DNA of 17,274 nt from CAZGSG01 sp964528095. Its GTDB lineage: Bacteria; Bacteroidota; Bacteroidia; Chitinophagales; Chitinophagaceae. Below the pieces are notes generated by a model, which had not been told where the DNA came from, did not search any database, and worked only from the letters and a program-made list of their open reading frames with translations. Below are positions 14,341 through 17,274 of this stretch, in pieces. Both the position numbers and the translations under genes were made by a program. Numbering within the stretch: position 1 is the stretch's first letter; every line of letters begins with the position of its first letter. Where the stretch lies: NCBI GenBank assembly GCA_964528095.1, contig CAZGSG010000112.1, positions 1-17,274 on the forward strand, given 5' to 3'.

Positions 14341-15495
14341 TTAGAGTCTGATAGCCAGTCCGCCTACCAGCAAACGATCTTCTTCATCGGTTGCCTTTAT
14401 GTTGGTGTTCTTTTCAAAAGTGCGGGTCAGTTTCCGGAAAAAGCCGCGAAGTTTGTTTTTGTTACCACCTGGCTGATTGACTGCAACACTTTCATCTATT
14501 GGGTTGCTCGTTTGTATAAACGAATCATCTACTTTAGTTGTTACAGGAGGATCTATTATATTTTGTTGTCCCTTTGTTAATGAAGGATTTTTTGAAGGTT
14601 CATTCATTGCAATAACTCTATCCTCAGGTTTAACCTCGTTGATATAAGGATTGTATTTAGGTTCAGGTAGGTTATTATGCTGTTTTTCTATGGGTTTAAT
14701 AACCTGTGCGATCTCATTATTATTCGGCTTAACTGGAGAAGGCACTGATTGTTGTGGCAGCATTTTGTCAACTGCTTTTGTTTTTACAGCCACATTCTTT
14801 TCCTCTTGCTGTTCTTTTTGTATTGACGGATTGTTATCCTTATCATCAGTTGTTTTCGCAATAAGTGTTGGTTCTTCTGCCGGCAATTGTTTTATCGTTG
14901 TTGATTCTGCAGGAGAAGGTTTTGTATCAACGGGTTTTACATTCGCTACCTGGCCTGGAGAATTTTCATTTTTATTATTATTCCGCAGTGTAAAAAATGC
15001 TGTAGTGCTTACTGCCAGTAATAAAGCGGCAGCAGCGGCATAACGTTTCCAGTTGATAGGCACTACCGGCGCTTTGTCTGTTTCTTCTTTACGGTATAAT
15101 GATTCTTTATACGGGAACACAATTGTTTCCGGCTCCAGCCTGGTCTTTAGTAAAAGGGTCAGTTCATTTTGAAGAGAAGAACGATTGGTAATAAATTTTT
15201 CAACTTCTTTTTTTTGATCGGCATTTAACTCATTATCCGCGTAACATAAAAACCATTCTTCATAATTATTCATATTGATCGCAGAAAGGCCTCCTGTCTT
15301 GAACAGGGAATCCTTGTCTGCAAAAACAAGTTCATTGTCGGGGATCATCCTGCTTTGCATCAGCATATTCAATTCTTCCTGCAGATCGGCGTTTTGTTGT
15401 GCAAACAGTTCTACCATCCGGCGCTCATCCGCTGGCAATTCATTATCCATATAAAGGATAAAAAACTCTTCGTAATTATGGCGATCGATTTTCAT
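14341..15495 (-). CDS. Single-TM anti-sigma-factor-like protein with duplicated N-domain
   Basis: A 384-residue protein 34 nt downstream of the ECF sigma gene. The cytoplasmic N-terminus holds two copies of one domain with a 70-residue period: NYEEFFILYMDNEL (7-20) and NYEEWFLCYADNEL (77-90), each followed by a helical stretch and F..KDSLF or P.KESLY. The pattern resembles the helical sigma-binding domain of anti-sigma factors but lacks the HxxxCxxC zinc motif. One membrane helix follows at about 151-170, then a long Pro/Thr/Asn/Lys/Gln-rich periplasmic region (171-345). The basic C-terminal segment (about 348-384) contains LRGFFRKLTRTFEKN and a terminal LLVGGLAIRL. Position and topology suggest it holds the sigma factor at the membrane; the C-terminus may contact the partner barrel protein. 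Inference, not shown. Confidence 0.75.
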   Translation of the reverse strand: MKIDRHNYEEFFILYMDNELPADERRMVELFAQQNADLQEELNMLMQSRMIPDNELVFADKDSLFKTGGLSAINMNNYEEWFLCYADNELNADQKKEVEKFITNRSSLQNELTLLLKTRLEPETIVFPYKESLYRKEETDKAPVVPINWKRYAAAAALLLAVSTTAFFTLRNNNKNENSPGQVANVKPVDTKPSPAESTTIKQLPAEEPTLIAKTTDDKDNNPSIQKEQQEEKNVAVKTKAVDKMLPQQSVPSPVKPNNNEIAQVIKPIEKQHNNLPEPKYNPYINEVKPEDRVIAMNEPSKNPSLTKGQQNIIDPPVTTKVDDSFIQTSNPIDESVAVNQPGGNKNKLRGFFRKLTRTFEKNTNIKATDEEDRLLVGGLAIRL

Positions 15496-15529
15496 TTGTC
15501 TTTTTTTTGTTCTTCGGAGCTTGTTTTAC

Positions 15530-16015
15530 TCAAATCACATTTTCAATTTTTACCAGGTATTCCTTCAATTGTACCCTGGCCCTGTGCAGGTATACTTTTA
15601 CCTGGCTCTCACTCAGCCCGGTTATTTTGCCAATTTCATCATAACTATATCCTTCATAATCTTTGAGCAATACCAGCGAACGTTGTGTCTCGCTCAGTCT
15701 TGCCAGGGCCTCTTCCAGCACTTTTTTCAAATTATTGGCGGGACGGTCCTGTACTTTTGAATTTTCATTGAATTCTTCCCGCAGCTGGATCCTTTTTACC
15801 TTGCGGATATGGTCGATCATTTGATGGTACGCGACTGTGAAAAGGTATGATTTTGACTTAGTTACGTCCACCTCTTCGCGATTGCGCCACATTTTCTCAA
15901 ATGAGGTCTGCACCACATCCCGGGCATCTTCCTCATGCCGTAGATTTTTTACGATAAACCTGTACACATTGTCAGCGTAGGTTTTTACACATTCATTATA
16001 TTCCCTTTCAGTCAT
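15530..16015 (-). CDS. ECF-type RNA polymerase sigma factor
   Basis: A 161-residue sigma-70 family protein with only regions 2 and 4. Region 2 (about 10-75) has the core-binding segment EEDARDVVQTSFEKMWRN (28-45) and SYLFTVAYHQMIDHIRK (56-72). Region 4 (about 97-152) has the helix-turn-helix YSYDEIGKITGLSESQVKVYLHRARVQLK (123-151), which reads the -35 element. It is the first gene of a minus-strand operon with an anti-sigma-like membrane protein and an outer-membrane barrel. A TGTAAC - 17 nt - CGTA promoter lies 63 nt ahead, of the type ECF factors recognise, so autoregulation is likely. The factor is expected to direct envelope-related genes. The stimulus is unknown. Confidence 0.95.
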   Translation of the reverse strand: MTEREYNECVKTYADNVYRFIVKNLRHEEDARDVVQTSFEKMWRNREEVDVTKSKSYLFTVAYHQMIDHIRKVKRIQLREEFNENSKVQDRPANNLKKVLEEALARLSETQRSLVLLKDYEGYSYDEIGKITGLSESQVKVYLHRARVQLKEYLVKIENVI

Positions 16016-16077
16016 AAACAGCGGTGTGTGTTGTTCCTGCAGGCGAAATTAAGCCGCCGGGCCGGAATTTTATGTTA

Positions 16078-16104
16078 TACGATCAATTATAGTGAATAGT
16101 TACA
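16078..16104 (-). promoter_or_regulatory. ECF-type promoter of the sigma operon
   Basis: On the minus strand TGTAAC (16099-16104) is followed after exactly 17 nt by CGTA (16078-16081). ECF promoters characteristically have AAC at -35 and CGT at -10 with 16-17 nt between. The predicted start leaves a leader of about 55 nt before the sigma ATG. The same layout occurs before the neighbouring small gene. Confidence 0.6.
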
Positions 16105-16132
16105 CCTTGTGCGTAAAAACCTGGGAGAAGGA

Positions 16133-16336
16133 CTAGAAAGAGGAGAAAAACTGGTGCGGAAGACTTTCCCAGCCCATTTTTGGGGTCCCTTCCTCGTTTT
16201 TATGGTTGTTACATTCCTCCATTGACTCGGGTTCAGGGGTGGTTTTGGTGCCTGTGACAGAGGTACGCAATAGCAAGAAAGCTGCTGTAAGAATGATGGT
16301 TAATAAAACGCCCTTTAAAATATTCTTCTGTCTCAT
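16133..16336 (-). CDS. Small membrane-anchored protein of unknown function
   Basis: From the ATG at 16334-16336 the protein has 67 residues: a basic start (MRQKNILK), one hydrophobic helix (about 8-24), then a polar tail with TPEPESMEECNNHKNEE and the end WESLPHQFFSSF. I recall similar tails (W-E-x-L-x-x-Q-F-F-S-S) in small Chitinophagaceae proteins, but know no named family. A longer start at 16349-16351 adds MKPNS. I prefer the shorter one because the predicted ECF promoter at 16358-16384 would start transcription about at the longer ATG. The gene lies 117 nt before the sigma factor on the same strand, with a second ECF promoter in between. It is probably a target of that sigma factor, perhaps part of its feedback. 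Confidence 0.7.
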   Translation of the reverse strand: MRQKNILKGVLLTIILTAAFLLLRTSVTGTKTTPEPESMEECNNHKNEEGTPKMGWESLPHQFFSSF

Positions 16337-16357
16337 GCTATTTGGTTTCATTCATTT

Positions 16358-16384
16358 GACGCTGCAAGGCAATCAAATGTTACA
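16358..16384 (-). promoter_or_regulatory. ECF-type promoter of the small membrane protein gene
   Basis: On the minus strand TGTAAC (16379-16384) is followed after exactly 17 nt by CGTC (16358-16361), the classical ECF -35/-10 pair. Hexamer and spacing are identical to those of the sigma-operon promoter at 16078-16104. The expected start falls near 16350, which favours translation from the ATG at 16336. Confidence 0.6.
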
Positions 16385-16739
16385 GCAAAGGTAAAAAGGA
16401 ATGCTGGACGGAAAATAGTAAAGTTGACAGGCAGCGCTTTTTTGCCAATGAAATGCAGGAAATAGCGGGTGAACCGGTTTTAATGACGGTCGTTTTTTGC
16501 GTGTTTTCTCTAAGGAAACGGTTTTGCAGCTAAATTCTCCTAATTTATATCCTGCTATTTTTTACTATATGAGAGCCGTATTTCTAATCAATCAAACGGC
16601 AAGAGTCGTTGAGATTCTTTATGTTCCCCCGATTCTGGGTAGCTGGAATGCAAAATGACAAACTGTTTAAAGGAATAATATAGCTGGGCGGGATAACAGG
16701 CATCTACTTCTCCCGGCAGTAAGTCTAGCTTTCCCACAA
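16385..16739. other. Intergenic region, no gene recognised
   Basis: This stretch of about 355 bases separates the divergent small membrane protein gene and glycine C-acetyltransferase gene. It is AT-rich with several T-runs (near 16439-16444 and 16493-16498) and a short palindrome AACCGGTT near 16473-16480. I see no tRNA, coding frame with a credible start, or terminator hairpin. A small RNA cannot be excluded from sequence alone. Confidence 0.3.
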
Positions 16740-16747
16740 TATATTTG
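16740..16747 (+). promoter_or_regulatory. Possible -7 box of the glycine C-acetyltransferase gene
   Basis: TATATTTG matches TAnnTTTG exactly and lies 14 nt before the ATG at 16762, giving a very short leader. No TTG is evident at the -33 position, so the call is tentative. Confidence 0.45.
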
Positions 16748-16761
16748 CACAAATACGCTTT

Positions 16762-17274
16762 ATGAACTCATCCTTTACGCAACGAATTGCAGATGAAGTA
16801 AAAGAAATTGAATCTGCCGGGCTATATAAAAAAGAACGCACGATTACAAGTCCGCAGGGAGCCGAGATTACGGTAAATGGCAAAACTGTGCTTAATTTCT
16901 GTGCTAATAATTATCTCGGTTTATCGTCACATCCTAAAGTGATCGAAGCGGCACATAAAGCCATCGATACACATGGGTATGGTATGAGTAGTGTTCGCTT
17001 TATATGTGGCACGCAGGATATTCATAAAGAATTGGAAAAAAAGATTTCGGATTTCCTGGGCACAGAAGATACTATTTTATACGCGGCGGCTTTTGATGCT
17101 AACGGCGGTGTATTTGAGCCTTTATTTAATGAACAGGATGCTATTATCTCCGACGCGTTGAACCATGCATCAATCATAGATGGGGTTCGTTTGTGCAAAG
17201 CCCAGCGTTTCCGGTATGAGCATAATAATATGGCTGACCTGGAAGAACAGTTGAAAGCCTCCCGGCCTCTTCGC
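16762..17274 (+). CDS. kbl: Glycine C-acetyltransferase (2-amino-3-ketobutyrate CoA ligase), 5' part
   Basis: The first 171 codons are present and the gene runs off the window. It belongs to the alpha-oxoamine synthase family of PLP enzymes. Kbl cleaves 2-amino-3-ketobutyrate with CoA to glycine and acetyl-CoA in threonine breakdown. Visible features are the N-terminal KKERTITSPQGAEI, NFCANNYLGLSSHP (residues 51-64), GYGMSSVRFICGTQDIHKELE (73-93) and SDALNHASIIDGVRLCKA (131-148), where the family His stacks on PLP. The Schiff-base lysine is beyond the edge. The match in these blocks favours Kbl over serine palmitoyltransferase or 8-amino-7-oxononanoate synthase, since SVRFICGTQDIHKELE is Kbl-like, but without the C-terminal half this is not absolute. 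The start MNSSFTQRIADEVKEIE follows the -7 box directly. Confidence 0.9.
   Translation, partial: MNSSFTQRIADEVKEIESAGLYKKERTITSPQGAEITVNGKTVLNFCANNYLGLSSHPKVIEAAHKAIDTHGYGMSSVRFICGTQDIHKELEKKISDFLGTEDTILYAAAFDANGGVFEPLFNEQDAIISDALNHASIIDGVRLCKAQRFRYEHNNMADLEEQLKASRPLR

Noticed and set aside
14651..15043. A 130-codon plus-strand frame
   Set aside because: It is antisense to the low-complexity periplasmic region of the anti-sigma-like protein. Its Ser/Phe-rich product is the expected shadow of that composition.

Overview
The window looks like chromosomal DNA of a Bacteroidota bacterium, most likely of the Chitinophagaceae type. The reasons are an ABC ATPase of the GldA type, an enolase next to a short FtsB/DivIC protein, a DUF4259 protein, an ECF sigma factor with a membrane-anchored partner and an outer-membrane barrel, AT-rich leaders with no clear Shine-Dalgarno, and several boxes matching the Bacteroidota -7 consensus TAnnTTTG. 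The family assignment rests on protein resemblance recalled from memory, not on a search. All genes appear intact except the last, which the window edge cuts. I see no rRNA, tRNA, CRISPR array, prophage or insertion sequence.

Layout. (1) 96-1791, minus strand: enolase then ftsB, with nested inverted repeats between them. (2) 1918-3287, minus: a GldA-like ATPase followed 2 nt later by a DUF4259 protein. A GATA-rich imperfect inverted repeat fills the gap to the next gene. (3) 3472-7268: an inorganic-carbon locus. An E. coli Can-type beta-carbonic anhydrase points left. Diverging from it is a plus-strand operon of a small secreted or anchored protein, a second beta-carbonic anhydrase of another subgroup and a SulP anion transporter with a STAS domain. 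It ends in a strong terminator. (4) 7479-11442: an MHS-type MFS transporter plus a two-TM small protein (minus), divergent from acetyl-CoA synthetase (plus). A 24-bp-perfect inverted repeat lies between the two units. (5) 11630-13260: a membrane-anchored alpha/beta hydrolase converging with a secreted L,D-transpeptidase. (6) 13470-16015, minus: ECF sigma factor, single-TM anti-sigma-like protein with a duplicated N-terminal domain, and outer-membrane beta-barrel protein. Upstream on the same strand is a small membrane-protein gene. (7) 16762 to the end, plus: the first 171 codons of glycine C-acetyltransferase.

How the genes work together. Region 3 plausibly interconverts CO2 and bicarbonate and moves an anion, perhaps bicarbonate, across the inner membrane. 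Region 4 plausibly imports acetate or another short carboxylate and activates it. Region 6 is a cell-envelope signalling unit. Both the sigma operon and the neighbouring small membrane-protein gene carry upstream TGTAAC - 17 nt - CGT(A/C), the layout of an ECF-type promoter (AAC at -35, CGT at -10). I therefore infer autoregulation and a local two-promoter regulon. This promoter pair and the carbonic anhydrase/SulP locus with its uncharacterised small protein are the most interesting points. I found no clearly unprecedented defence or mobile system.
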